From contig NZ_CP099489.1 in NCBI RefSeq assembly GCF_023923225.1, forward strand, positions 1,612,001 through 1,676,000: DNA of 64,000 nt. Direction: 5' to 3'. The translations under genes were made by a program, and so were the position numbers. The stretch comes from Ornithinimicrobium faecis (GTDB lineage: Bacteria > Actinomycetota > Actinomycetes > Actinomycetales > Dermatophilaceae). The notes under the pieces are model-generated. The model saw only the letters and a list, made by a program, of their open reading frames with translations. It searched no databases and was not told the origin of the DNA. Shown here piece after piece: positions 35,455 to 44,595 of the stretch (position 1 is the first letter of the stretch; every line of letters starts with the position of its first letter).

Positions 35455-36936
35455 ATGAGTGAGACAGGCCATTCGTTCCAGCAGAAGATCACCAGTGGTG
35501 ACCTAGGCATATACGTCGGTGGCAAATTCGTCGTCGGTGAGGGCACAAGCCTGTCCCTGGTCAATCCTGCGACGGAGAAGGAGATCGGGCAACTCACCAG
35601 TGCGTCGGCCGCCCAGGTCAATGACGTCGTTGACGTCGCCCGCCGCGCCTTCATTGAGACGGAGTGGAGCACCGACAAGGAGTTGCGGGCCAGCACTCTG
35701 CGCACGATGGCCGATCTCGTTGCGGAGCATGCCGATGCCATCGCCTACCTCGACTCGATCGAGGCAGGAAAGCTCGTCACCGACATGCTCGACGGGGATG
35801 TGCCCGACGTCGTGGCCAACCTGCGATTCTTCGCCGACCTGGTCGGGCGGGATGAGGGAAGGTTTCTCGACGAACGCTCTGGGTGGGGTTGGGTGCGTGG
35901 CATCCCCGTCGGTGTGGTCGGCGGAGTCCTGCCGTGGAACTTCCCGATCGCGATGCTCTGTTGGAAGGTCGCGCCGGCCTTGGCCGCCGGCAACGCGCTC
36001 GTGCTGAAGCCGTCCGAAGACTCCACTCTCAGCGCGCTGCTCTTTGCTGAGTTGGCCACTCAGGCGGGGCTCCCGGATGGCATCCTCAACGTCGTGGCAG
36101 GAGACGGGCCGGGGACGGGATCCGCGCTGGGGCTCCACCCCGATGTCGACATGCTGACTTTCACTGGATCCGGGGAGGTCGGGCGGATGTTCCTGGAATA
36201 CTCAGCCCGGTCGAACCTGAAGAAGGTCTCGCTCGAGTTGGGCGGCCGCGCTGCCTACATCGTCGATGGGGAACACACCGTCCACCTGGACACCGTGGCG
36301 CAGGATGCCGTCGGCGCAGCCTTCGGCGTGAGCGGTCAGAACTGCACTGCCTCCTCGCGACTGGTGTTTGTTGGGTCGGACGAGGACTTCCAACGCTTCC
36401 GTGCCGCAGTGCAGGACGCAGCCGCTGGCATCACTGTCGGCGACCCGATGAGCCCGGTGACCGGGATGGGCCCGGTGATCAACAAGGAGGCACACCAGCG
36501 CATCATCGAGTGGATCGACGAAGCCGCCGGATCCGGGGCGACGCTGTGGCAGTCGCCGCAGGAGCTCCCTGAAGTCGGCTACTACATCGCTCCGACCATC
36601 CTGGAGAACGTCCCTGTGGAGGCTCAACTCGGCACCGGCGAAATCTTTGGACCGGTCACGCAGATCATCCGAGCGGCTACCCGAGAGGATGCCGTGCGCC
36701 TGGTGAACGACGAGCCCTACGGGCTGGCGTCGACAGTGTGGTGCGAAGACATTGGGCAGGCGAAGTGGTGGGCCGATCAGATCCGTGTTGGGACGCTGGC
36801 GGTCAATGGCTACAGCGAGGGCACCGTTGCAACTCCCTTTGGAGGGCTGCGACAGTCCGGATTCTGGGGACGCGACAACGGACCCGAAGCGCTCGCGGGC
36901 TATCAGGAGCAGATGACGGTCTGGATCTCAGGCTGA
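35455..36936 (+). CDS. Aldehyde dehydrogenase (aminoaldehyde/phenylacetaldehyde type)
   Basis: A 493-residue NAD(P)-dependent aldehyde dehydrogenase. The catalytic cysteine is C297 in GQNCTASSR and the general base is E261 in LELGGRAAYIV. The cofactor region LPWNFPIAMLCWKVAPALAA and FTGSGEVGR are present. It completes amine breakdown by oxidising the amine oxidase product to the acid. I start at ATG 35455, with GAGGAG at 35444-35449. GTG at 35449 overlaps that SD. The gene lies 35 bp after the amine oxidase and is the last gene of the operon. Confidence 0.93.
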   Translation: MSETGHSFQQKITSGDLGIYVGGKFVVGEGTSLSLVNPATEKEIGQLTSASAAQVNDVVDVARRAFIETEWSTDKELRASTLRTMADLVAEHADAIAYLDSIEAGKLVTDMLDGDVPDVVANLRFFADLVGRDEGRFLDERSGWGWVRGIPVGVVGGVLPWNFPIAMLCWKVAPALAAGNALVLKPSEDSTLSALLFAELATQAGLPDGILNVVAGDGPGTGSALGLHPDVDMLTFTGSGEVGRMFLEYSARSNLKKVSLELGGRAAYIVDGEHTVHLDTVAQDAVGAAFGVSGQNCTASSRLVFVGSDEDFQRFRAAVQDAAAGITVGDPMSPVTGMGPVINKEAHQRIIEWIDEAAGSGATLWQSPQELPEVGYYIAPTILENVPVEAQLGTGEIFGPVTQIIRAATREDAVRLVNDEPYGLASTVWCEDIGQAKWWADQIRVGTLAVNGYSEGTVATPFGGLRQSGFWGRDNGPEALAGYQEQMTVWISG

Positions 36937-36978
36937 AGCTACGGCGCATCGTGTCTACATTTCGTCGACACTGGACGT

Positions 36979-37215
36979 ATGGCTTCCCCCGACACGACCA
37001 CAGTCCGCGTTCGCCGCCCAGACTCCCAACGGCTGAACTCACTGGCCAAGGCACGCCAGACGCCTGTTATTGATGTCGTGCACGCGGCGATCGACGCACT
37101 CGAGCGGCAGGAGTTCCTGCGTGGCATGAGCCAGGATTATCAGTTGTTGCGCGAGGAGCCCGAGCGCTGGGAGCAGTACGTTGCCGAGCGTCAGGAGTGG
37201 GACGCCCTCGCGTGA
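36979..37215 (+). CDS. MazE7-like ribbon-helix-helix antitoxin, apparently without toxin
   Basis: A 78-residue protein. The N terminus (TTTVRVRRPDSQRLNSLAKA) is a ribbon-helix-helix type DNA-binding arm. The acidic C-terminal half (LLREEPERWEQYVAERQEW) is typical of the toxin-binding tail in MazE7-like antitoxins. Its stop overlaps a GTG (GTGA), the usual start point of a MazF toxin, but that frame stops after three codons and no toxin is found before the convergent PKD gene. An imperfect GTGTC/GACAC repeat (36951-36971) just upstream could be its own operator. Confidence 0.6.
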   Translation: MASPDTTTVRVRRPDSQRLNSLAKARQTPVIDVVHAAIDALERQEFLRGMSQDYQLLREEPERWEQYVAERQEWDALA

Positions 37216-37229
37216 TCTGGTGAGGGGAG

Positions 37230-37250
37230 GTGGCTGCGCAAGCCAGCCAC
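37230..37250. terminator. Stem-loop between antitoxin and PKD gene
   Basis: GTGGCTG (37230-37236) pairs with CAGCCAC (37244-37250) around a 7-base loop, in the 94-bp gap between convergent genes. There is no T-run on either strand. It could act in both directions. Confidence 0.45.
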
Positions 37251-37309
37251 ACGGCATACGGCCTTGTCCTGCAGTTGAACTCGCTGTCAGAGACTGGCTC
37301 GGTGACTCG

Positions 37310-40300
37310 TTAGACGTCGGAGGATGTTGCTCTGACGCCGACCGGCAGCTCGCGGCGGCTCAGGGCGAAGACGATGCGGTCGGGATGCAGGGTGCCCACA
37401 CTGAGTCCGGTGAGCGCAGGACCAGCCGGGAGCACGGTGAGCTGGGACTGGGCGGTGAGGAACGGACGGCCCTCGGCCTTGAGTGGTGCGGTGCCCTCGG
37501 CGACGCCTTGGACATAGAAGGTGTGCTCGCTGGTGTCGGCCACGTCCTGGAAGTCGATCGAGCCCACCCACGGGCCATCTGGGCTGTGGGAGAGCAGGGC
37601 GAGGACGTCTCCGTCCGGGAAGATGCTGCCGTCCAACCAGACACCGAGCCGCGTCGGATCGGTCGGCGCCTCAACGAACCGGGCCGTGGCCGCGGACACC
37701 TGACCCACACCCACCGTGACGTCGCTGACCAGGATCTGCGGCTCCACCACCGTCGCAGTGACGCTGCTGCGTCCGTTGGTGGGATCGGTGAATCCCTCGG
37801 GCTGGACGAAGCTGAGAGTGGACGTCCCCACCGCAGCCGGAGCGAAGAAGGTGGTGAGCCGCCCGGTGCCACCCGTGAAGTGGAACTCGTCCTCGGTGAG
37901 TGTCCCGACTGTTTCGTTGCTGTTGTTCAAGTGGACGGTGTGACTAGCGCCCGGCCGCAGGCTCTGGGCCTCCAGGAGACCGCCGGAGGAGTCCAGGGCG
38001 TAGGGGGTGAGATAGATGATCGAGGTCGGTGAGTTGGCCGCAGTGGTGAAGTCTCCGAGCACCAGGTGGAGTCCCGCGCCGTTCACCGTCATCGTGGCGG
38101 TGGCATCGGGATAGCCGGGTGCGGAGGCGGTCACGGTGGTGGTTCCTGCGGCGATGCCGTGGACGGCATAGGTCGTCTCCGGGGACCGCCGGTCGTCCAG
38201 GACGATCGTCGTGGAGCCTTCGTCGAAGCCGGACTGCGAAAGGACTGCGATGGACGGGTCGTCGACCGTCAACGTCACGTCGACCGGCTCCGTTGGTGCC
38301 GGGACCAGTGTGAGCGGAGCAAACTGCATCAGATCCGTGCCTGTCGTGATGCCGCCGAGCTTGATCTCGGGCTTGGCGACGGTCGCGGTGATGCTGGAGC
38401 GACCGTCAGCGGGCTCGGTGAACCCGTCCGGCTGGGTGAAACTGATCTGCGTGCTGCCGGCGCTCGCCGGGTCGAACTGCGTGGTGCCGTTGCTCTCGTC
38501 GGCGCCGAACACGACGGACGACTCCGTGAGGGTGCCGACCGTGTCATCGCTGTTGGTCAGCGAGATGGTGACGGGGTCGAGGCCTGCACGCAGGCCCTGC
38601 CGGTGAAGTATGTTGCCGTCCGCGTCCAGCGGGTGCAGGTCGACCCAGACGTTGAGGTTCTCAGCGGACTCGTCGATGACGAAGTCGTCCGTGCCGAAGC
38701 TGAACCCGATGTCCGGCACGACGGTGATCTCGATCGTGCTGTCGGGATAGCCCGTGGCGGTGACGGTCGCCGTGGTGCTGCCCGCAGCGAGCCCCTGGAT
38801 CCGCATGTCCATCAGGTCAGCGCCGAAGCCTGCGTCGACCTCCAGGGTGAGCGTGTCGGTCCCGACGGTGTGTCGATCCGGGGAGACGACCGCGATGGAC
38901 TCATCTTCGATGGTGACCGTGACGTCCACCGGCTCGGGCAGACTGCCGTTGAACATCCACCCCGGGTTCACCTGAAGATCCTTGCCCACCGTGACGTCGT
39001 AGACCCAAAACTCTGCCAGGACAGTGATCGTGACGGTGTCCGTTGCCGATGTTGCGCCCCACTGGTCAGTGACGGTCAGGGTTGCTGTGTAGGTGCCGCT
39101 GTCGTAGGCGGTGAAGCTCGGTTGCGCAGCAGTGGGGTCGTCAAGCGCGGCGGTGGAGTTCTCTGGCGGGGTGAGCGCCCAGGCATACGTCAGCTCGTCA
39201 CCGTCGGGGTCGGTGGAGCCGGTGCCGTCCAGGGTGATGAAATCCCAGGCCATCGCGGTCTGGTCCGTGCCCGCGTCGGCGACCGGCGCCTCGTTGGGAG
39301 GGTTCGTCACCGTGATGAACAGCCAGTCCCAATGGGACCCGTATCGACCGTCGTGGACCACGAGGCGGATCCGGTAGGTGCCTGCGATGTCGGGAGTGAA
39401 GCTGGGTGTTGCGGACGTGGGGTCGTCCAGGGCCGCGTTGGATCCGTCCGGGGGCAAGAAGAGCCAGTCATAACTGAGGTCGTCACCATCGCCGTCGCTT
39501 GAGGCGGTGCCGTCGAGCTTGACGCTGTCACCGGCCACTGCCGACCGGTCGGGCCCGGCAACAGCGACGGGTCGGTGCCCGATCGTCCGGGTGATGGTTG
39601 CGGGCACCGAGTCGGTGTGACCGTCGTTGACGACCAGAGTGAGGGAGTAGTCGCCAGCCACATCGGGCACGAATCTGGCCGTTGAGGCGATCGGGTTTTC
39701 GAGCGTGGCGCTCGAGCCGTCCGGGGTCTGGAAGTCCCAGGTATAGGTCAGGTCGTCGCCGTCGGGGTCAGTGGAGTAATAGCCGACCAGGAGGAGGCGC
39801 TCACCAATCGCGCCATCCGTGACCAGGTCGAGTTTGGCGACCGGTGCCTGGTTCGGCGCCACGACGGTGATGGTCGTGGTGTCTGCGGGGGAGTCGGCGA
39901 TGCCGTCGTTGGCGATCAGGGAGGCGGTGTAGGTCCCTGCCACATCCGCGACGAAGCCCGGCTGCTCGCCTGTCGGGTCATCAAGCTCTGCGGTGGAGCC
40001 GTCTGGTGGGGTGAGCGTCCAGGCATACGTGAACTCGTCACCGTCGGGGTCGGTGGATCCGCTGCCGTCCAGGGTGATGACATCCCCGGCCAGCGCGGTC
40101 TGATCCGGTCCGGCGTCGGCGACCGGCGCCTGATTGACCGGATCGGTGACTGTGATGAATTTGGAGGTGCCTGAGCTGTAGCGGCCATCGTCAACGGCGA
40201 GGGAGACCAGGTAGTCGCCAGGGATGTCGGGAGTGAATCGTGGCGTCGGTGACGTGGGGTCCTTCATCTGGGACTCGGACCCGGAGGGATGGGCCAGGGT

Positions 40301-42781
40301 CCACCTGAACGTGAGGTCATCCCCGTCTTCGTCCGTGGAGTTGGTGCCGTCAAGCAGGACGGGCTCACCGGTGACCCCGGACGTTCCGGGGCCAGCGTCC
40401 GCGACGGGACGGTGCCCAATCGTCGTGGTGTAGGTCGCAGGCGGTGAGTCCTCGAAGCCGTCGTTGACGACAAGCGTTGCGGTGTAGGTCCCCGGGACAT
40501 CAGCCGTGAATCTCGTCAGGTATCCCTCGGCGTAGTCGAGGGAGGCGTCTGAGCCGTCGGGCGCCTCGAGGGTCCACTGGTAGGTCAGCGTCCATGAATT
40601 GCCGGTGTCAGGGTCGTAGGAGCCGTTGCTGCTCAGGATCATCGTCTGGCCGACGGCTGCGTCGCGATACAACTGGATGGCGGCGACGGGCGCCTGGTTG
40701 GGACTCGCGGTGATGGTGATGGTGTCCGGTGTGGAGGTCCACTGGCCGTCAGTGACGGTGAGGGTGGCGGTGTAGTCACCGACCTCGGTGGCGGTGAAGG
40801 TCGGCTCGGCCGCCTGTGGGTCGCTGAGTTCGACGCCCGACCCGTCCGGGTCGGTCAGGGACCAGGCGTAGGTGAGGGTGTCGCCGTCGGGGTCGGTGGA
40901 GCCGGTGCCGTCCAGGGTGACCGTTGCACCTGCGATGACGGCTTGGTCCCCTCCCGCGTCGGCGACGGGACGGTGGGTGATGGTGATGGTGACGGTGTCG
41001 GCGGGGGAGTCTGTGGTGCCGTCGTTGACCGTCAGGATCGCGGAGTAGGTCCCCGCGACGTCCGCCACGAAGCCGGGCTGCGCTGTCGTGGAGGAGTCCA
41101 GCTCGGCCGTCGAGCCGTCGGGGGTGGTGAGCGTCCAGGCATACGTCAGTTCGTCACCGTCGGGGTCGGTCGACCCAGTCCCGTCGAGGTTGACAGCGTC
41201 ACCGACCGCGGCGGGCGCGTCCGGGCCGGCGTCGGCGACAGGGACTTGGTTCGCAGGCTCCTGGACCGTGATGGTGACGGTGTCGGCGGGGGAGTCGGTG
41301 GTGCCGTCGTTGACCGTCAGGGAGGCGACATAGTCGCCGGGCAGATCCGGTATGACGCTTGGCTGGCCTGCGGTGGCGTCGCTCAGGGTGGCGGTGGATC
41401 CGTTGGGAGAGGTGAGCGTCCAGGCATACGTCAGGTTGTCGCCGTCGGGGTCGGTGGAGGCGGTGCCGTCGAGGGTGACGGTGTCGCCGGTGGTGGCGTC
41501 CTGGTCCGGTCCGGCGTCGGCGACGGGTGCCTGATTGGCGATGCTCACCTCGACCGACGCCGCGGGGGAGTTGTCGGTGCCGTCGTTGACGATCAGGGTG
41601 GCGGTGTAGTTGCCGGTGACATCGGCCGTGAACGAGGGCTGGGTGGAGGCGGCGTCATCGAGAGCTGCGGTGGACCCGTCGGGGCCGGTCAGGGCCCAGG
41701 CATAGGTGAGATCGTCGCCGTCCGGGTCTGCGGAGCCCGTGCCGTCCAGTTGCACGACGCGGTCGGTGACGCTGACGACCTGCGCGTCGGCGACGGGTGC
41801 CTGGTTGGCGGGTGGGGTGACGGTGATCGTGGTGGTGTCGGCGGGGGAGTCGGTGGTGCCGTCGTTGACCACCAGGGAGGCGGCATAGTCGCCGGGCAGA
41901 TCCGGTATGACGCTGGGCTGGGCTGCGGTGGCGTCGCTCAGTGTGGCGGTGGATCCGTTGGGAGAGGTGAGCGTCCAGGCATACGTCAGTTGGTCGCCGT
42001 CGGGGTCGGTGGAGGCGGTGCCGTCGAGGGTGACGGTGTCGCCGGTGGTGGCGTCCTGGTCCGGTCCGGCGTTGGCGACCGGGGGCTCGTTGACCGGCGC
42101 GCACGGGGACTCCGCCGGCGCGTCGAAACGAGTGCCCAGGCCCAGGCCCTCACCACTGTCGTTGCCCGGCACGCTGACCCAGATCGAGGTGATGCCCGGG
42201 GTGTCGTCCAGGGTCCAGGTGCTGGCCCTCGGAATGTGCCGGCTCTGCTCCTCGCCCTGGGCGACCGTGATGCGGGTGATCCGGACGGGGGCCGTGACGG
42301 TGAAGCCCTCGCAGGTCCAGTCGACCTCGATGCCGTCGCCGACAGTGATGGTGACGGTGTCGGCCACGGAGTCCGTGGTGCCGTCCGAGACGACCAGGGT
42401 CGCGGTGTAGTTGCCGACCAGTGCCGGCGTGAATGACGGTGTGGCAGAGGAGGAGTCGTCCAGCGACTGGGTGTAGTTGCCGGGCTGCGGGCCGGCCAGC
42501 GTCCAGGTGTGCGAGAGCTCGTCGCCGTCCGGATCTGACGAGCCGGTGCCGTCCAGCGTCACGCTCTGCCCGATCAGAGTGTTCTGGTCTGCGCCCGCGT
42601 CGGCGATCGGCGCCTGACTGGTCGACGCGGCAGCTGTTGCCGGTGCCGAGCTGAGCAGGGCCGTGACGAGCGCGAGCGACAGCAGGATCGCCCAGCCTCG
42701 TCTGAGGCGGTGCAGGACTCCGCCAGCCGCCCTGCGGGTTCTGTTGTCTCCGGGCAGGGGTGCAGTGGCAGGCGGACGCAT
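37310..42781 (-). CDS. Giant secreted PKD-repeat protein (1,823 residues)
   Basis: A signal peptide (LRRGWAILLSLALVTALLSS, cleavage after the ATAAA region) is followed by 12 PKD/K319L-like beta domains by my count, residues about 55-1255. Each begins with a PVADAGPDQ-like strand and contains VTLDGTGSSDPDGD and YTATLVVNDGTTDSPADT. A non-repeat insert of about 80 residues separates domains 1 and 2. Residues about 1257-1823 hold a second repeat type, with VYDVTVGKDL, LGGITTGTDL and VSDVTVGVGQ at the unit starts. No catalytic domain, membrane anchor or LPXTG motif is seen, so it is likely an extracellular stalk, adhesin or matrix protein. GAGGAG precedes the ATG. Two domains are nearly identical at DNA level. 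Confidence 0.85.
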   Translation of the reverse strand: MRPPATAPLPGDNRTRRAAGGVLHRLRRGWAILLSLALVTALLSSAPATAAASTSQAPIADAGADQNTLIGQSVTLDGTGSSDPDGDELSHTWTLAGPQPGNYTQSLDDSSSATPSFTPALVGNYTATLVVSDGTTDSVADTVTITVGDGIEVDWTCEGFTVTAPVRITRITVAQGEEQSRHIPRASTWTLDDTPGITSIWVSVPGNDSGEGLGLGTRFDAPAESPCAPVNEPPVANAGPDQDATTGDTVTLDGTASTDPDGDQLTYAWTLTSPNGSTATLSDATAAQPSVIPDLPGDYAASLVVNDGTTDSPADTTTITVTPPANQAPVADAQVVSVTDRVVQLDGTGSADPDGDDLTYAWALTGPDGSTAALDDAASTQPSFTADVTGNYTATLIVNDGTDNSPAASVEVSIANQAPVADAGPDQDATTGDTVTLDGTASTDPDGDNLTYAWTLTSPNGSTATLSDATAGQPSVIPDLPGDYVASLTVNDGTTDSPADTVTITVQEPANQVPVADAGPDAPAAVGDAVNLDGTGSTDPDGDELTYAWTLTTPDGSTAELDSSTTAQPGFVADVAGTYSAILTVNDGTTDSPADTVTITITHRPVADAGGDQAVIAGATVTLDGTGSTDPDGDTLTYAWSLTDPDGSGVELSDPQAAEPTFTATEVGDYTATLTVTDGQWTSTPDTITITASPNQAPVAAIQLYRDAAVGQTMILSSNGSYDPDTGNSWTLTYQWTLEAPDGSDASLDYAEGYLTRFTADVPGTYTATLVVNDGFEDSPPATYTTTIGHRPVADAGPGTSGVTGEPVLLDGTNSTDEDGDDLTFRWTLAHPSGSESQMKDPTSPTPRFTPDIPGDYLVSLAVDDGRYSSGTSKFITVTDPVNQAPVADAGPDQTALAGDVITLDGSGSTDPDGDEFTYAWTLTPPDGSTAELDDPTGEQPGFVADVAGTYTASLIANDGIADSPADTTTITVVAPNQAPVAKLDLVTDGAIGERLLLVGYYSTDPDGDDLTYTWDFQTPDGSSATLENPIASTARFVPDVAGDYSLTLVVNDGHTDSVPATITRTIGHRPVAVAGPDRSAVAGDSVKLDGTASSDGDGDDLSYDWLFLPPDGSNAALDDPTSATPSFTPDIAGTYRIRLVVHDGRYGSHWDWLFITVTNPPNEAPVADAGTDQTAMAWDFITLDGTGSTDPDGDELTYAWALTPPENSTAALDDPTAAQPSFTAYDSGTYTATLTVTDQWGATSATDTVTITVLAEFWVYDVTVGKDLQVNPGWMFNGSLPEPVDVTVTIEDESIAVVSPDRHTVGTDTLTLEVDAGFGADLMDMRIQGLAAGSTTATVTATGYPDSTIEITVVPDIGFSFGTDDFVIDESAENLNVWVDLHPLDADGNILHRQGLRAGLDPVTISLTNSDDTVGTLTESSVVFGADESNGTTQFDPASAGSTQISFTQPDGFTEPADGRSSITATVAKPEIKLGGITTGTDLMQFAPLTLVPAPTEPVDVTLTVDDPSIAVLSQSGFDEGSTTIVLDDRRSPETTYAVHGIAAGTTTVTASAPGYPDATATMTVNGAGLHLVLGDFTTAANSPTSIIYLTPYALDSSGGLLEAQSLRPGASHTVHLNNSNETVGTLTEDEFHFTGGTGRLTTFFAPAAVGTSTLSFVQPEGFTDPTNGRSSVTATVVEPQILVSDVTVGVGQVSAATARFVEAPTDPTRLGVWLDGSIFPDGDVLALLSHSPDGPWVGSIDFQDVADTSEHTFYVQGVAEGTAPLKAEGRPFLTAQSQLTVLPAGPALTGLSVGTLHPDRIVFALSRRELPVGVRATSSDV
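41268..41515 (-). repeat. Near-identical PKD-encoding repeat, copy A
   Basis: This 248-bp segment matches 41823-42070 at a constant offset of 555 bp (185 codons) with about 11 mismatches. Other PKD units in the gene are far more diverged. Confidence 0.85.
41823..42070 (-). repeat. Near-identical PKD-encoding repeat, copy B
   Basis: This is the partner of 41268-41515. The high identity points to recent duplication or gene conversion within the PKD array. Confidence 0.85.
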
Positions 42782-42836
42782 GGAGCTGGCTCCTCGGTCA
42801 TATGGGCTGTCACGCGGAACTCACGAGACAGTCAAG

Positions 42837-42918
42837 ATTTCCCCAAGTAAATGTGAGCCTATTGCCAGCGAATGTGGCGCGGCAAGGGTGCGCGGGTAAA
42901 TATTTCCCCAAGAAAGTG
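42837..42918 (-). promoter_or_regulatory. Two 17-bp direct repeats upstream of the PKD gene
   Basis: On the minus strand CACTTTCTTGGGGAAAT (42918-42902) and CATTTACTTGGGGAAAT (42853-42837) differ at two positions and are 65 bp apart, about six helical turns. The nearer copy is 56 bp before the PKD start. The 42782-43087 gap otherwise holds the PKD SD, and nothing else is recognised until the HNH gene promoter. The repeats look like paired binding sites for a regulator. Confidence 0.5.
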
Positions 42919-43087
42919 CAGTCGGGTCGCAGTGTCGTCGTCAGGCGGTGCCGTGGTGGTCGGCGGCGCGGTCGGGGCCTGCGTGCGAGTGGTCCTCGAA
43001 GGCTTGATCGGCGCCATCGGATCGGGTGTCAAATGGCGTTTGTGCTGGTCAGGTGCTCTGTCAGTGGTGGGTGTTTAGATCGTTTGT

Positions 43088-44530
43088 ATGAAGCAGACAG
43101 GCACGACGGCGACGGTTGGGGATGAGGTCCTCGATCGTGTTGGTGGTGCCTGGGATGTGGCGGTGGAGGCGGAGTTCGCGGAGATGTTGATTGCTGCGGC
43201 GGATGCTGGGGGCGGGTGGGGTGCCCACGGTCCGGAGGCGGATCCGGGGTGTGTCCAGTATTGGGATCGGGTCACTGAGGTCGACGCGTTGCTGGTCGAG
43301 CAGGGGGCGGTGTCGGCGGCGGAGGTCCTCTCGGACGGGTTGGCGACCGCTGTGGGCGGGGTCGGGCGTGCTGGGGGTTTGGGGCCAGCAGAGTTGGTGT
43401 CGGTTTTCGACCCGGGCGTCATCGACGCGTTGGAGGTGGCTGGGGAGTTGCGGGCGAGGGCGGACGGGGTGGTCGTCGCGTTGGCGGCGGAGGCTTACAC
43501 GCGCGGGTTGCATATGGCGGTCGGGCTGTCCTTGGTGGATTGGTTGCGGGTGCGCTGCCCGTGGCTGTCGGTGACCGACGCCGGGCAGATTCGCACGGTG
43601 GTGTTGGCGGGGGAGAGGAGTTGGGGCAAGCCACTGGTGGGGCGGGTGGCTGCTGGGGAGGTCGCGGTGTATCGGGGGGCGAAGGTCGCGAAGACGATCA
43701 CCCGGTTGGTGCCGAGCCTGGGGTTGGCCGAGCAGCAGGAGTACGCGCAGATCGCGATCAACGCGGCCGCGAACGAGGAGATCAGCGACAGGGACCTGGA
43801 GGTCGTGTGCCAGGAGTTGCTCCAGCGCCTGCTGGATGAGAAGCCGAAAGAGGAGCGTGAGCGGACCGCGCAGACGTTGCGGCGGGTGACTCGCCGCCCG
43901 TTGGCCAAGGGCATGACCCGGTTCACGATCGACGCACCCCAAGGGGACGCCGCGTTGCTCGAAGGAGTGCTCAACGGGCCGTTGGCGGCGCCGGAGCCGG
44001 AGCAGGATGGGGCGTTGGATCACCGGTCCTGGTCGCAGCGGGCGTATGACGCGTTGGTGATGGTGATTAACCGTGGCCTGTCCAACCCTGGTGCACCGCC
44101 GAGCAGTGGTCGGGCGTCGGTGATGATCACGGTGAAGGCGGACCCGGCGACGGGCAAGCCGGTGGGGGCTGGGGTGACGGCGTTGGGTCAGGTGCTGGAT
44201 GCCCAGCAGGTGGGGCGGTTCGCGTGTATCGGGGACGTGACACCGATCGCGCTGGGGGAGTATGGCGAGCCGCTGAACCTCGGTCGGACGGTCCGACTGG
44301 CGACGCCGGGGCAGTTCAAGTCGTTGCTGGTCAGGGACCAGAAATGTACGTATCCGGGGTGTTCGATCCCGGGGACTTGGTGCGATTCGCATCACCTGGT
44401 GTGGTGGTGTCGTGACGGCAACACGGACATCGCTGTCCTGGTCCTACTCTGTCCACGACATCACACGCTCGTGCACCAGAAAGACCTGATGGCGACCGTG
44501 TCCGGGTCTGTCGTGACCTGGCACGTGTGA
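43088..44530 (+). CDS. DUF222/13E12-family HNH endonuclease-like protein
   Basis: A 480-residue protein of the 13E12 repeat family common in actinobacteria. The DUF222 helical region covers about residues 90-390. A C-terminal HNH motif follows: CTYPGCSIPGTWCDSHHLVW, then CPRHHTLVHQ, with paired cysteines for zinc. Nuclease activity is plausible but its role is unknown; many genomes carry dozens of copies. No SD is visible before the ATG, and TAGATC (43076-43081) ends 6 bp before it, so the mRNA is probably leaderless. Confidence 0.88.
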   Translation: MKQTGTTATVGDEVLDRVGGAWDVAVEAEFAEMLIAAADAGGGWGAHGPEADPGCVQYWDRVTEVDALLVEQGAVSAAEVLSDGLATAVGGVGRAGGLGPAELVSVFDPGVIDALEVAGELRARADGVVVALAAEAYTRGLHMAVGLSLVDWLRVRCPWLSVTDAGQIRTVVLAGERSWGKPLVGRVAAGEVAVYRGAKVAKTITRLVPSLGLAEQQEYAQIAINAAANEEISDRDLEVVCQELLQRLLDEKPKEERERTAQTLRRVTRRPLAKGMTRFTIDAPQGDAALLEGVLNGPLAAPEPEQDGALDHRSWSQRAYDALVMVINRGLSNPGAPPSSGRASVMITVKADPATGKPVGAGVTALGQVLDAQQVGRFACIGDVTPIALGEYGEPLNLGRTVRLATPGQFKSLLVRDQKCTYPGCSIPGTWCDSHHLVWWCRDGNTDIAVLVLLCPRHHTLVHQKDLMATVSGSVVTWHV

Positions 44531-44545
44531 GCACCCTGCCCCGAA

Positions 44546-44566
44546 GCCCGGCCACCACGGCCGGGC
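44546..44566 (+). terminator. Stem-loop after the HNH gene
   Basis: GCCCGGCC (44546-44553) and GGCCGGGC (44559-44566) form a perfect 8-bp stem with loop ACCAC, 15 bases after the stop. No T-run follows. Confidence 0.6.
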
Positions 44567-44595
44567 CCACAGGCATGCCCGGATGAGCGCGTAAC

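Noticed and set aside
36953..36959. GTCTACA before the antitoxin as proof of shared control with the amine operon
   Set aside because: A single 7-base half-site is expected by chance in 64 kb, so it is kept only as a hint.
37181..38032. Plus-strand ORF as the missing toxin of the MazE-like gene
   Set aside because: It runs through the antitoxin end and then antisense to the PKD gene, and has no MazF, VapC or other toxin motif.
38066..42436. Long plus-strand frames opposite the PKD gene
   Set aside because: The repeats of GVGGGV-like text mirror the PKD repeats, and the minus-strand protein has a signal peptide and conserved domains.
42872..43078. 68-codon ORF before the HNH gene
   Set aside because: No SD or conserved features; it overlaps the PKD promoter repeats.
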